A DNA stretch of 64,000 nucleotides from Vitrella brassicaformis (lineage: Eukaryota > Sar > Vitrellaceae), in assembly GCA_001179505.1 (NCBI GenBank), contig CDMY01000859.1, positions 133,932-197,931 on the forward strand, given 5' to 3'. Under the pieces are notes generated by a model. That model had not been told where the DNA came from and made no database searches. It worked only from the letters and a program-made list of their open reading frames with translations. The position numbers and the translations under genes are program-made. Shown in pieces: positions 43,091-55,476 of the stretch. The stretch's first letter is position 1. Each line of letters begins with the position of its first letter.

Positions 43091-45879
43091 TCACTTGACG
43101 ACTTGTTTGGCCAGCGCTGCCTCTGCATCCTCCAGGATGTTCTCATCCACCACCGACCGCTGCAGCGGGCTGTCACCCGCACCCACAGCCCGCTCCCTAG
43201 CATCCCTAGCAGCGGGTGGGGCCCCACTGCTCACCACTGGCTTCGCCTCTGTCCGTTGGATGAACTTGACCATCTCATTTGCAACTTCGGTGGGCAGCTC
43301 GTCGTGTGGGCAGTGGCCGGCGGGGAGCGGAGCCGTCTCAATCAGGTCGCCCAGCCGCTGAAAGGCCTCCATCCTCGCTGTGGCGTTGTTGAGCGGATCA
43401 CTGACACGAAGGAGAGAGGAACAGAGAAAAGGAGCATTTGTGTGTGTGGGGGTTGTGTCATTGGCTGTGGGCTGGGTTGCTTACAGGAGTCCCTGGAGTA
43501 TGAGCACAGGTCGACCGAATTTGGCAATCAGCTCGTTGTGCGACCTCTGGGGCGGCAGCTTGGCGCCGCTCGCAATCACGCCTATCGCCCCTGGATCGGC
43601 ACTGTCCCTGCTCACACACACACACACACGAACACACGTGTCTCGTTTGAGCACTTCCCTCTCTGGACACTCATTGCCTCACCGTAGGATGCAGTCGATG
43701 ATGCCGTCCTCCACCGCCGTCCCGTTGGTAGGGTAAAGGCGCTTGCAAATGCTGGGCGTCTGTGTCTTGAGGTAGAGGTACAGCCCCGTGGCAAACAGCT
43801 GCAGCAGTCTTTCTGGGGGCGCGCTGTAGGGCGGCAGTGGCTGTGCGTATCCCCGAGTGGCCTCCTCCATTGTGCCGCCGAGCGACGCCGTCACGTTGAC
43901 GTACTCAGCCGGGGTGAAGACGCGACCCGCACTGTTCAGCAAGATGGTGCCTCTGGATTGGATGGGGGAAACGACAAGCGAGGAGGGTGGGCATATGCGT
44001 GTGTGGTTTGTTTCGTGGTCGATGCATGCATACCTGCAGAGGTCTCGTGTGTCCGCGGCGAGGGACTGAGCCATGTAGCCGCCAATGCTGTTGCCGGCGA
44101 CGTAGTACGGCCCCCTCACAACCTCCAACACGAAGTCACGCAGCAAAGATTCCCAAGTGTACTGCACCCACACAGTGACACGAACGCACTCATGCAGGTC
44201 CTCTGCGTGTTCCTCTGATCTCCCCTCCTCTCTCACCTGTGTGAAGGTCAGTCTAGGTTTTTCGCTGTGGCCAAAGCCAAGCATGTCGATCGCAAAGACC
44301 TCATAATGCTGCTGCAGGACGGCCATGGTCTTTCGCCACTGGTCGGCAGAGGCCCCAAAGCCGTGCACCAGCAGCACTTTCGGCTTGGCAGGGTCGTGCT
44401 GTGTAGCGCTTTTGATATATCGGACGAGGAAGCCCCGCCAGTGGTAGTATCTCGTCTCCAGGGGCGTGTCGCTCCACGACATGCGGGGCAGGCTCGACGG
44501 GGGGGAGGGGGAGATGTCCTGATATGCCAGCAGCCGGTGCCACTCCTTCCACTCAACGTACTCCCTCTCAATGCTGACACGTACAAGACACACAGAATCA
44601 GACAAGGTCTTTCGGCGTGCTAGTCCCACCTTCGCAGGGGCAGCTCGACGGCTCGCCGTCGTCTCCTCGCGCTCGCGATCTCCCTCAGCGACAGGCACCC
44701 GAAGCCCACGCTCTCTGCAAAGGCTCTGGTGAAGGCCTCCCCTCGAAAGTAGGCATCCTTGACAGACTTTGCCGCCATCCGCTGCACGGACCGCTGCTCG
44801 AGGGATAGGGTGCTATTGGCGGTACTCTTGATGGCCGCCTTGGCAAAGTCGAGATCACCCATGGTGATGTACTCGTCCAGCTTGGCCAGAGCAGATGCCT
44901 CGCCGAAGGATGAAGCGCTTGTCGACGGCAGGACGTCAATGCTATCGCCATTGGCCAGCGAAGGTGGCCGGCCAGACGCAAACCCGAACAGGGCACTCTC
45001 AGGGGTGAGGGCTATCCGAGCGTTCAGCAGAGTGGCCGCATCGCTTGTGGAGCCTTCGATGCTCTCTTCAGTGAGCTTCAGAGCGTCCACAAACGAGGGA
45101 ACCTCCGTCAAAGATCGGTCGATGTCAGCATTGGGGGGTGCAGGGGGAAGCGTGGCCGGCGCCGGCAGGGGCGGCATCACTTTGCCCTTCCGGAATCTCT
45201 TCGCATAGGCCGGAAAGGAAGACGGCAAAGCTGAGGTAGGCGTGGAGAGAGGTCGCAGAGGTGCCGACCATGCGTGGAAGGCCGCTCCCTTCTCCTGCGC
45301 TGCCCTCATGACCTCATCCTTCCACCTCTGCTGTGCGTACTCAGGGCTGTCATGGAAGAGCACGTCTGTGATGGCCTTGGACGCGATCAGATCTCCAATC
45401 ACGGCTTGCGTATCGCCCTGGAAGAGGAACAAGTCGCTGTTGCGCTGACGCAGGGCGTCGCGCAGCTGCGACAGTGCTGAGAGCAGCAGCTGAAGACGGG
45501 TTGGCGAGACCTCGTCCAGCGCCGCTGGGTCAAAGATGAACACGGGAATGCATCTGTCGCTCTGCTGCGATGCGGCATAGAGGGCGGGATGGTCATGCAC
45601 GCGGAGGTCGGTAAGAGAGTAGACAACGAGGGAAGATCCGCCTGTGGCCAGTGCAGGCAGGTCGTTTCTTGCAGTCACTGCTTGTCTTCCGGCGGCGCTC
45701 ATCCTCAGCAGCCCTCTCCGCTCCCTCGGCGCCGTAGACAGCGGCGTCTTGGTGGTCGATAGAAAGGCGGCAGCCTCCTGATCTTGAGCACGAAGCCGCA
45801 CTGCATCCGACTGCATGTGCATGAGTAACAGAAGCAATGTAACGGCAGCAAGATAGGTCATCGTCAGGCCTGTTCTCAT
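43091..45879 (-). CDS. Photolyase-like N-domain fused to alpha/beta hydrolase (multi-exon)
   Basis: The ATG at 45879 starts a strong signal peptide (MTYLAAVTLLLLLMHMQSDA), as expected for secretory or complex-plastid targeting. Next is a photolyase/cryptochrome Rossmann domain (LVVYSLTDLRVHDHPALYAA, VFIFDPAALDEV, about 45500-45620). A linker has only a remnant of the FAD-binding domain start (GEASALAKLDEYI, about 44870-44920). The C-terminal half is an alpha/beta hydrolase of the pheophytinase/haloalkane-dehalogenase-like class: oxyanion loop LLVHGFGAS (about 44350), nucleophile elbow GNSIGG (about 44080), acid LQGLLDPLNN (about 43390-43495, split by an intron) and histidine AGHCPHDEL (about 43300). 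The triad is intact, so the hydrolase is probably active. DNA repair is unlikely because the FAD-binding helical domain is missing. The substrate is unknown. Confidence 0.85.
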
Positions 45880-46260
45880 CCTGAAATATAGCTGTCTTTC
45901 CACCCGAGAAGGCGCGAGCTCAAGCTCGCAAGAACGGTAAAGAGGAACGTCGTGAGAGAAGGATAGGAAGAGCAGCTATCAGAAGACTAGCTACCTACTT
46001 CCGAGCTGATTAGAAGATAGGAATCGCTGCTTCTGAGAGTGCTGCACTGATATCTGCCCGGAGAGTCTGACTTGGAGACGCCGCTCAGTGCTTCAACAAC
46101 ACGGGGTTGTTGGGGCTTCCCGCATCGTGAATTCATTCTTATCGAAGGACAAAAAGCCAGCGAAGGCACGACAAGAGGCAGAAAGATCCTGTAAGATCAG
46201 CTGCACGCACTCACTGGGGAGGCAATGATCAATTAAGTTTTTGTTGTGTTGTGGTGTATC
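45880..46260. promoter_or_regulatory. Divergent intergenic region with inverted GCGAGCT element
   Basis: This is the promoter region of two diverging genes. It holds the inverted-repeat form of the recurring element at 45914-45929. No coding region is seen in the 381 bases. Confidence 0.45.
45914..45929. promoter_or_regulatory. Inverted-repeat upstream element GCGAGCT-CA-AGCTCGC
   Basis: Two perfect 7-bp inverted arms are separated by CA, 35 bp upstream of the minus start at 45879. An identical 16-bp copy occurs at 63118-63133. Confidence 0.5.
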
Positions 46261-49200
46261 ATGCAGATGGGGCTCGCCTTCTCGTCGTGGTTCTCGTGCG
46301 GAGTGACCGATTGTGTGAGGGTATGTATGTGAGACACGCATACACGACTGGACACCCACCCCGTGTGTGTATTGTCTGTCTCATGCAGACGGATCACTGC
46401 AAAGGAGACGTAGACGAGCTGCAGTGGTTCGTTCGCGACCACCTGCCATCGCCCTCGGGGGCGGTCTTCGCCGACACCATTCCCTCGTCCACCGATCCAC
46501 TGGACCGCGAACTCCTTCTCTTCTCCCTCACGGCCAACACTGCCGCCTTCAGGTGGCTGCTGGACATGGGAGCCAACCCTAATGTGTGCGACAGCAAGGG
46601 CAGTTCGTGCCTGCACGCCGCTGCACGGTCGGGAGGATTGGGCGTCGTACGGGAGCTGGTGCTGAAAGGGGGGCGCGTGGGATAGATGGATGCTGCGGGC
46701 TGGACGCCGCTGCATGTGGCGGTATTCATGGCCAGGAGGAAAGTGGCGGTCTTCCTGATGCAGAATGGAGCGGCCCCTGACGTGTCTGACGTGTAAGCGC
46801 GCGCGTGAATTGATGGGCTGCATGTCATTGGCAATGGTTGTTGGTGACCTGTCTGTCTGTCTGTCTGTCTGTCTTTGGTTTGTGTCAGAATGACTCACCA
46901 ACACCAAAGTGAGGAACAGCGCTTACACGATTGGCACCTCTGCTGCACATTTGTTGTGTGATGGGGCTCTTCGTTTGTCCCTCCCGCCCTTCAGCCCCCA
47001 TCGACCTCTGCAGCGATGCAGGCATGATATCCACACAAAGGATACTGAGCGGACATTTCCTCACTTGTGTATGTCTCTGTCTCTGTCCCCTGTCTGTCTG
47101 TCTGTCTGTCTGCAGTCTTGAGGGATGCGCTGAGGAAATATCTGCAGTATGCGCGCAACGGCAACAAGCGGCACATGTTCAACTGGGAGGCGTCAATCGG
47201 CACACGTAGGAAGATGAGAGTGCAGAGAAAGAAACCACATTAATGGAAGCGCAAGTGCAGCCAGCAACTTCACCAGCTGTCCTTTGTCATCCATCATTGT
47301 GCAGTCCGCGATGCGGGTGGGGCTACACAGTCAGTGACATATGAGCCGTTCTTTGTCCCGAGGTGACCCACAGAGCCTCTCCCTTCCCTGCCTGTTCGTT
47401 TAGGCGCGTCATGTCTCGCTCTGTCTGTCAGGGCCGCTGCGGTGCGATCGCTGGACTCGAACATCAAAAACCGGCTCAGGCAGCTCGGTGTGGTGGGGGA
47501 GGGCAGGGTGGCGCGTAGGTTGACTCTCGTCTCCATCCATGGGAACTAACTCGATATGTGTCCAGGTGTCATCTTCTGCAATGTCAACCCGGGTGTCGGT
47601 TTGGCTTTTCTGGTTGCGACGGGCTGCGTGCGGGACTACCCCGTGGAGCTGGCGCAATTCTTCTTCAAATACGCGGTGAGCATGTGATGGAGAGCGGGTG
47701 AATGGGAGATTGATTGAGGTCGTTGCCGGTGTCACAGGTGTCACCCGAGGCTTTGGGTCACTTCCTCGGCGAAAACTACAGGTACACGGATGGCTGCCGT
47801 AGCTCCCTGTGTTTCCATTGCTGTCCATTTCCTCGTCTCAGCCTCTCCCAGATTTTGCGGCTTGAGTTCCTCAACCTCCTGTAAGTCAGTGAGTAGCCAG
47901 CATGATGCCAGGCAAACGAGTGTCCATTTGTTCTCCGCTTCAACATACAGGCTTGACCACGAGCCGTCGATGACATTGCCCGAGGTCATCCTGAGCACCT
48001 TCACCCGCGTTGCCGTCCTGCCCGCTTTCCAGGTGGGTGGCCAAGCCATCCATCGCATATCGCACGTGGAGGCCTCATGGGTGCTGGCTGGGACGGCTCG
48101 CAGGCACTCGACCGCATCATTCACGCTCTTGCGCACGTGTGGTGGAGGAAGGAGCGCATGCACACGGCCAAGAACGTACACACACACAGAGGCGGATAGA
48201 TACGCCTACACAAATGTCTGAATGCAGTGCTGGTTGTCTCTCTGTGTGTCAGAGGGAAGAAGGTTCCGCGATGGATGGCCTGACGTTGGGTGCGCTGCAG
48301 CTGACGTCGATCGACGGCCTCTGCCAGCTGTTGTTCAACTGTGTGATGCTGGCGTGGGCGATGCAGAGGGCCACAGACAGCAGCTGCAGTGAGGACGATG
48401 TGCATGTGCCAGAGGTCGATGTCAACGCATGGGTACGTGAATGAGCAAGACAAAGGCGGAAAGCAAATGAGCACCTTTTCCTTTCATTTCTGTCATTTCT
48501 GCAGATGGCGCTGAATGCTGGTATGGATGACGGCGATGCCATCCCCTTGGCAACGCAGCAGCGGCTGTATCATGACATTGAGAGCATACACCACCGACTG
48601 CAGGTGGGTGACAGGAAATGCAACCAAACAGACACACCGAAGGAGAGAGAGGACACATACACATACTGAAAGGGCGGAAGGGCGGCCTGTGTGTCTCCTT
48701 TGCTGTATCCAGCTGCCGAAGACCTTCTTTGGCAACTGTCAATCGACTCTTCCCACCTCGCTGGACAACCACACCCAGTCGTACATCGACCGCTGCACCC
48801 TCCACAGCAGCACCATGCTGGCGCCCAACAACTCACCACTCCCATTTATGGGAGACTCCGTCCGCTCATCCCTGCAGGTGCGGATGGAGTCCTTTGGGGC
48901 CAACCACACCCACAGCGACAGGACACGAGACACGGATACCAATGAGCGCGGGACTGCTCTGCCGTCGTCACGATCGTCAAGTGGGAGACACGTCAGCGCA
49001 ATGACAGCTGTGGGGGCCAAGCCGCCCGCCGGCAGGAGAGTGGAGAGAGGGAAGTCTGCACGGGGTGGGGGTGGTCTTCGGGAGCTGACTTTCACGCTTG
49101 TCCAGGGGGGTCTGTTGTTCATGTCGACCTGTGAGCGGTCAGTGGTGCCTGACGCCTTCGTCCACCTGCCCATGGTGGAGGTGGTGGACTGGAAGGAGAG

Positions 49201-49469
49201 CCAGAGGCTGTTCACTTTGGGAGGGAGACATGGTGCCAACCTTCAGGTGACAGACAACTGAGCCCTTACATCCATAAATAAATGGATCCATACGTGTCGA
49301 CTGTGGGTTGTGAGTGGCCATGTTATGTTGGTGGCTGCAGATTGTCTATTTGCTGGAGGATGCGAGGTGGCAGGTGGTGGAGGTGCCCCGTGTGTGCCTC
49401 AAGGCGCAGTCAGACTGGTCATTCAATACCTGGATGCAACACCTGCACACAGTACAGACCAACGACTGA
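46261..49469 (+). CDS. Ankyrin - Sec7 - PH protein (multi-exon; in-frame TAG at 46683)
   Basis: The first exon (ATG at 46261 or 46267) reads MGLAFSSWFSCG from the second ATG, a pattern suited to N-myristoylation plus palmitoylation. Ankyrin repeats follow (LLDMGANPNVCDSKGSSCLH; DAAGWTPLHVAVF), interrupted by an in-frame TAG at 46683-46685. After several small exons a Sec7 (Arf-GEF) domain spans about 47450-48560: FCNVNPGVGLAFLV, ELAQFFFKYAVSPEALGHFLG, LLDHEPSMTLPEVILSTF and LCQLLFNCVMLAWAM. The catalytic loop, normally L-P-G-E-x-Q-x-x-D-R, reads LPAF-QALDRI across an intron (48018-48032 and 48104 on). It has no glutamate finger. The C-terminus (RELTFTLVQGGLLFMSTC ... SDWSFNTWMQHLHTV) fits a PH domain, usual behind Sec7. 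Stop is at 49469. It may bind Arf and lipid without exchanging nucleotide. Confidence 0.75.
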
Positions 49470-49985
49470 CCGATTGACTGTGCATTGTATGTACATCGGC
49501 GTTCTCGCGCATGATTGTTGCCCAGATGTGATGACTTTTGACGTGTTTGTCAACATCTGTGCCTTCAGAGAATATGTTTGTGTCATGTGCGCACATGACT
49601 GACGGTACACACGCTACGCACCATCGAAGTCATCGATTCATGTCTATCTAAAGTAGCTGCCACTACCACTACACAACGGCCGCACTGACCAACTGGTGGA
49701 CGCACTGTCGGCTCGCCCTATCTACAGCAGTGATGTCCACAACTCAGTGGCTCCATCCATCCATCCACACAGACAAACGACACCACACACACACACACAC
49801 ACAGTCCATCCATCCATCCATTGCTAATAATCCATACAGCACCCTTACACGTGCCATATGGCCTGCCTTACCGGTGTCGGATGCCGGCTGGTGGCCCGCC
49901 TCTCCGACAGCAGGCTGTGCGCGTGTGGATGGGAAGCACTGAGTGATCCTCGGCTGGTGGGCATCTAATGGAGGCGGCACGACCG
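49470..49985. other. Convergent intergenic region
   Basis: The region has CA runs and CCAT repeats (about 49752-49822), and no convincing exon. It lies between convergent stop codons at 49469 and 49986. Confidence 0.4.
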
Positions 49986-52900
49986 TTACGATGGCCTCGC
50001 CGCCGACCGCAGCTGGCTCCTCAACCAATCCTGCCGCTGGACAGCAAACGCATCACACACACACAACAAATGCAGCACGCGTGTCCATTTGTCTAGCGTC
50101 TGCTGCTGGAACATCGTACCACCACTGCCGCCACGGGCAGCAGCACTTGATGGCGATGGCGTCAGGGACGGGAAGTAGTCACGAATTGAAGGCTGCCCAC
50201 CCGACACACTACAGACGGGAATACAACACAGCACAACAAAACAATCTATCGCAGGTGGGTGTCGCCCGTTCTCCATCTGCTTTGCCCCCTTTCACGCACC
50301 TGGTCGGTTGGCGCTTGACGAACTCCATATTGACTTTCGTGTTCTCAAACCATTTGCCGCTGGTGGGCAACTTGACATTGACGTGGAAATCGTAGCCGGT
50401 CGGCGCGCGACTTGTGGGTCGCACCTCGGTGATGGTGTGCGGGAGGAGGCTCGGATGGTTGTAGCCCTCGGATGCATATACGCCAGGTGGGTCCTCAAAG
50501 TGGTCAAAGTGGAGCATCTGGTCCACTGGAGATGGATCGCTCTGAACGAATGGATACAGACGTGAGGGCAGGGCATCACGACCGACCTCATGAGGGCACC
50601 TTGCATACCTCCGGAGGCGGGAAGAGGTTGAAGGTAGAAGAGAGGGTAGTGGAGAAGGCTTTAAGGTAGTTGTGCAAACGACACTGCAGGTCCCGCACTT
50701 CCTGCGGCTGCAGCTCCTCAATAAGGAACGATAGATCTGCCACGCTCACTTGCAGTTCGTCTACCGTGACCTCACCCACATGCGGGTAGCGCCGCCTCCT
50801 CTCCCTCTGTGGCGGCAGCAGGCCACTCTGCACCATCCTCATCACGGGCCCCACCAGCTGCCGCTCTCCCGCGGAGTCGTAGCCCATACTGTCCAGGTGT
50901 AGCTGGGGCAGGGTCCTCTTCTCGTCATGCTGGCTGGTGCCGCATGGGTACCACGCCAGGATCTCTGGGAGCAGCCACACGGCCACCCAAGTCATGGCCA
51001 GCTTCTTGCACGAGGGGAGGGCCCGGAGGGTGCGGGTCAGGTTGTTGGGAGAGGGAGGGGGGCTGCATGTCCTCCAATCGGTGGTGTTGTCGCCGAGGCG
51101 ATACAGGGTGACAGCTGACAAGCACAGCATACATTCAAGGATCGTTGATGTCGGCTTATGTGGTGTGTTGCTCACTTTCGACGTTGGGCAGCGCGCCGTC
51201 GTTGGCGAGGCAGGCAGGGATGGACTCAAAGGTGATGTCATCGGCCTCTCCATCACACGGTGACTGGTCGATCTCCAGATCCTTGGCGTCGCTGAACTCC
51301 AGCCCCTGCAGACTCTCGTGCTGTGCGAGCAGCGACGTCCCGTCCTTGGCGATCATCAACCTCAGCCGGTCCCCGCCCCGCACATGGCGCGCCAGGAAGG
51401 AAGCGATCTCGTCAATCGGCTTGGCCGGCCGTCTCGGCGTGCCGTTTTTCTCCTTCTTGTTGATGTTGTCGAGGCTCTCCGTGCAGTTGATGCAGGTGAT
51501 GCCGCCACTCCTTGTCACGGTCCAGCCGTTCTCTCGGCGAAGGAGAGGAGGCGTAGTGGCCGGGGACTCCTCACGCTGTTTGTGGGGCTCGCCAGGACGG
51601 TGGGCAGGCTGAGGTCGATCAGGATGGGCGTTTCGACCACCATGGTGCGCTCCACTCGGTCGTCCCCGTGCCGCTGCTTGATGTCTTTGATGAAGGAGAC
51701 CACGTCCTCAGACGCATCCCACCCCGTCTCCGGCCAGCTGTGGTGCCAGTCGTTCAATCCCAATGGCCCGTCCCAGTTGTCGAGGTCTAAGTGAATGTTG
51801 CCGACATAGGTCAGGTTGAGACCCTCCAACTCCCCCAGCATGCTTGGCCACAGGGTATCGACGTCCACGTGCTGGAGCGTGGGATGGCGGCTGCAGAATG
51901 ACGAGAATGTCGCATCCAGGTTGCGGCGGGGGAAGGTGAGTGGTCTCGCCGTGAGGAAGGTCATCTTGGGGCACCACAACTCGAGGCTCTCGAAGATCGA
52001 GAAGGCCGCCACGCTGTTGACGTTGAGGGCCTCCAGTCGTGGCATTGCCTTGTCGTTCGACGGCCCCTCGCCCGGCCTGTCGACGGGCAGCCGGGCCGTC
52101 TCCTCGCCAGTCCGATGCCGTTTGTCGATCTTGTGCGTGACGTCCACGATGAAGAGCTCCTTCAGCACGGCCGCACGAAGGCTCAGCCGACGCCGACAGA
52201 ATGCCGCCAGCTGCCGCAACACGTCCTTGGCGACCTTGTCCATCTCTCTTGGCAGGAGGACGACAGCCTGGCTCACCAGATCACGGTGGCCCTGCACCAC
52301 GCTGCCATGGTCTGGATTGGCGAAGTTGACGATGGTGATGAAGGTGTAGATGGCATTGTAGAGGGCGTGGCAGAGAGCGGCCATCCGCCATGTATCCTTC
52401 ATGGCGAGCATGTCGATGAGGTGCCAGAAGAGGCCCGGCACACATGCGAGCCGTTGAATGAGGAGGAATGGGGACGGGCTGGGAGGGGCGGGAGGTGGCG
52501 GGGTGGGCTTCTGGCTCGTAAGCTGGCCATCAACGACACCGCCAGCATCTGAAAGAGCCACAAATGAATGCGTCAGTGAGACAAATGCATCATGGACCAC
52601 GAGCCCTTCTCTCCCGGCTCACCATCAGCTGCGGTATTGGTCTCCACTTGACTTTTCTCGAGTCTGCCGTTGAGCCCATGCGAAGCTACACGCAACTCCA
52701 CGCCCTGCCAAGAAAGCCAACGATAACAAATCAACAACAGATGATCGACTCACGAAGCATGTGTGTCAAGTGTCAAGTACCTGTTGTGGATGCTGCTGCA
52801 GGTAATCAGCCAGGTGATGAAAGGCCGACACGACGACATCCATCTCGTATCCGCTACGATGGCTGCTGAAGGCACCACTGACATCGGACGGCACTCGCCC

Positions 52901-55476
52901 CAGGTCAAGTGCTTGTGCGATGCTGTTGAGGTCGGGCGGGGAATCGAAGGGACACACTGGCGGAGGGTGCGACCGTTTGCCGTGGTAGAAGGCGGCCAGC
53001 GCCTTGAGTGCATCGACGTACGAGGAAACTGCAAACACGACACGAATGACAGCACACGCGAGGATGTTGCCAGATGGGGCGCATCCATGTGTGGGTGCGG
53101 TGCGCACTTTGTTGATTTGCGTCGTCCGTGGTGGTGAGGGCCTGACTGGCCGGCGTGATGGTGTTGATCAGATCTGCCAGCGCCTTGCAGTTGATGTCAC
53201 GCCCGGTGAACACACTTGGACGTATCTCACCGCACTGATGATAAGAAACAGGGAGCAGGAGTCGGTTACTTTGTGTCGTATGTGATGTATTCATCGCTCC
53301 CTCTTACCCGGTCGTGGAGATGGCTGAAATACGCCCTGGTGATTGCATCGAGCTTTTTGCCAACGCCCATGTCTTGCGGACCACCAATGGGTGATGCTAC
53401 GACCTTTGAGGTGGCCCACGCCCAGATGATGCAGAGGTCCCGAACGCACTGGCCGATGTCAAACCTGCTCTGATCCACACCGAGCGAACTCACCTGAGTG
53501 ACAAACAGAGGCAATGTTATGGTCCTGGTGCTGCTGCCCTCATACCGTGCTCACCTGTGCCTGTACGTGGTCGTAGAGGGCATCTCGCAGCCGGTTGATG
53601 TGGACTACTTCCAAGGCACCGCTGGCCTGACAAGATGGAAATCAGGAAGAACGGCATCTTTTCTGCCTGCGTGAGTCTGTGTGCGTGTACATTACATGTG
53701 TTGTGTGTACCTGCTGCAGTGTCCGAAGAATATATATATGTGCCGCTGTTGGTCTTACTGCGCGAGCCAGGCTGAGCAGCATGGCGTCGCTGCCAACGCC
53801 ACACGCCCAATACACGCGACACACATGCCTGGCCGCCACACACAATAAGCCACGTCAATTGCACCCTCACTCCGACGTTCTCGGTTGCTTACTGGTTGTT
53901 GTACTTCTGCTGTCGTCGTAAGAATCTGACGATGGCTGCGTTGATGTCCTCAGGTGACGGACACGGCAGGAGCAGCACCACCAGGTCCGGACACCGACGC
54001 GCCAACGCGAGTGCGTAACTCCTGCACATCGACATGCACCCACAGGTCAGGTTTGCCGGCCAGGGAGATCATTGCGTGACGGGCTGGTTCTTCTCTTCTG
54101 TTCCGTACCTGACTCTACCTTCTACTTGTGCACGGCTGTCCGGCTGTTGGCTCGCCGGTTTCTCTGAAGAGGAATGAATCAAGGCAAGGAGAGCCAAGGT
54201 CGGCCGTGCAGTGCGGTGTGTTGTGTGCCTTCTTGCTTTGATCTGTCACCAAATGCGAGGAGAACGAACGACTTTGGCAGCACGGCAGCAACCAACCTGA
54301 TGTAAGCAATGCGCAGCATAAGGGCAGCCATGCGATGCGATGCGATGCGTGCATATTTGCAAAGGCGTGATCATCTCCCTCCCTCCCTCCCTGCCTACCT
54401 GTCGATTCTGATCTCCATCTCTCCTATGTGGCCACCCGATGACCCAGCGCCACTCTGCAAAACGGCAAAGACAGCTGCAGAGGCCAGCTGCATTGCCGTG
54501 GACACACATGCGCTTGCCTGTGGCTGGGCCATGTCTTCGATAATGTCCTTGACGTTCACTATCAGCCCATCTGCAGCCGAACGCATTGATCCAACCCTCT
54601 CAGCCAGTAGCTCTGCCACACACAACACAACACAACACAACACAACACAACACAGAGCACACGATGCAGTCCATCCACCCACCCATCGACGAGAGGCGTT
54701 GGTATGTGCCCACCGGTGCAGCCGGGGTATTTGTCCAGCAGCCAGCTGTCGAGGCTCGCACGGCTGCACCTGGTCATCATCACGCCCAAGCTCAGCCACT
54801 TGGCAGCGATGGATGACGCCTTCACACCACAGATGGCGCGCAACACATGACGTGAACCGAACGGCCTGTGCATTGGGCACACAGACAGACACAAAGACAG
54901 GTGTTCGATCTCCTTTCGGTCCCTCTCGTGCCAGCCATACTTACGTGTCTGATTCGCTGCTGGGGATGAGTGTGTGGTCAGGTGGGTGCGGCAGCAGCAC
55001 CCTCAGGCCATTGGCAACGCCGCCATGCTCGAGAAACAACCTCTGCACTCACATCACCGGCACAACAACAACAACAACAACAATGGTGAGATGGCTGAAG
55101 GTGCGGGTTCCTCTCTCTCTTACCACAATTCTGATCACAACCTCCTCGAGCGTCATATGCAGCCCGTCCAGTTGGGCGAAGTGCTCACAGGAGCCCGCGA
55201 TGCGCCTGATCCACAGCCTGCCATCGTGGATGAGGCCGTCCCGAAAGTTCGAGCAAAACGCGTCGTCATCAGACAGCAGCCACCGGATGTGACCTGCGCA
55301 GCAATAAATGAAGCACAAGCAAGGCCAGATCCACCGTGAGTGAGGTGTGTCTGAGGTGTGTGAGGTCGCATCTTCCCATGGATCTCACCGAGCAGATCTG
55401 GGGCTTTTCGAAGTTTTTCTGACACAGCGGGGCTGATGAGAACCACAGGCAGCGCCAGGCGCTGCGAACCATCCAT
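49986..55476 (-). CDS. Large F-box-like protein with C-terminal PIP-box-like motif (multi-exon)
   Basis: Read on the minus strand from the ATG at 55476 (SQRLALPVVLISPAVSEKL), a chain of short helical exons runs down to about 52640: HIRWLLSDDDAFCSNFRDG, KASSIAAKWLSLGVMM, VGSMRSAADGLIVNVKDIIE, KKLDAITRAYFSHLHDR and SPPDLNSIAQALDLGRVP. It joins cleanly to a large exon (about 51515-52555). That exon has an F-box-like segment (GLFWHLIDMLAMKDTWRMAALCHALYN) and leucine-containing strands (PRLEALNVNSVAAFSIFESL, HPTLQHVDVDTLWPSM) like an irregular LRR array. Further exons include QVSVADLSFLIEELQPQEVR and PVDQMLHFDHFEDPPG. The end (QPSIRDYFPS, 50172-50195) matches the PCNA-interaction consensus, then stops at 49986. 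The protein is unrecognised as a whole. The single-gene model is inferred from in-phase splice joins. Confidence 0.55.
54616..54654. repeat. CACAA pentanucleotide repeat in an intron
   Basis: About seven copies of CACAA lie between exons of the large minus-strand gene. Confidence 0.85.

Noticed and set aside
46930-47209. Frame with many Cys/Val/Ser residues in the ankyrin-Sec7 gene
   Set aside because: It reads through CTGT microsatellite in an intron; the true exon nearby is the one encoding LRDALRKYLQYARNGNKR in another frame.
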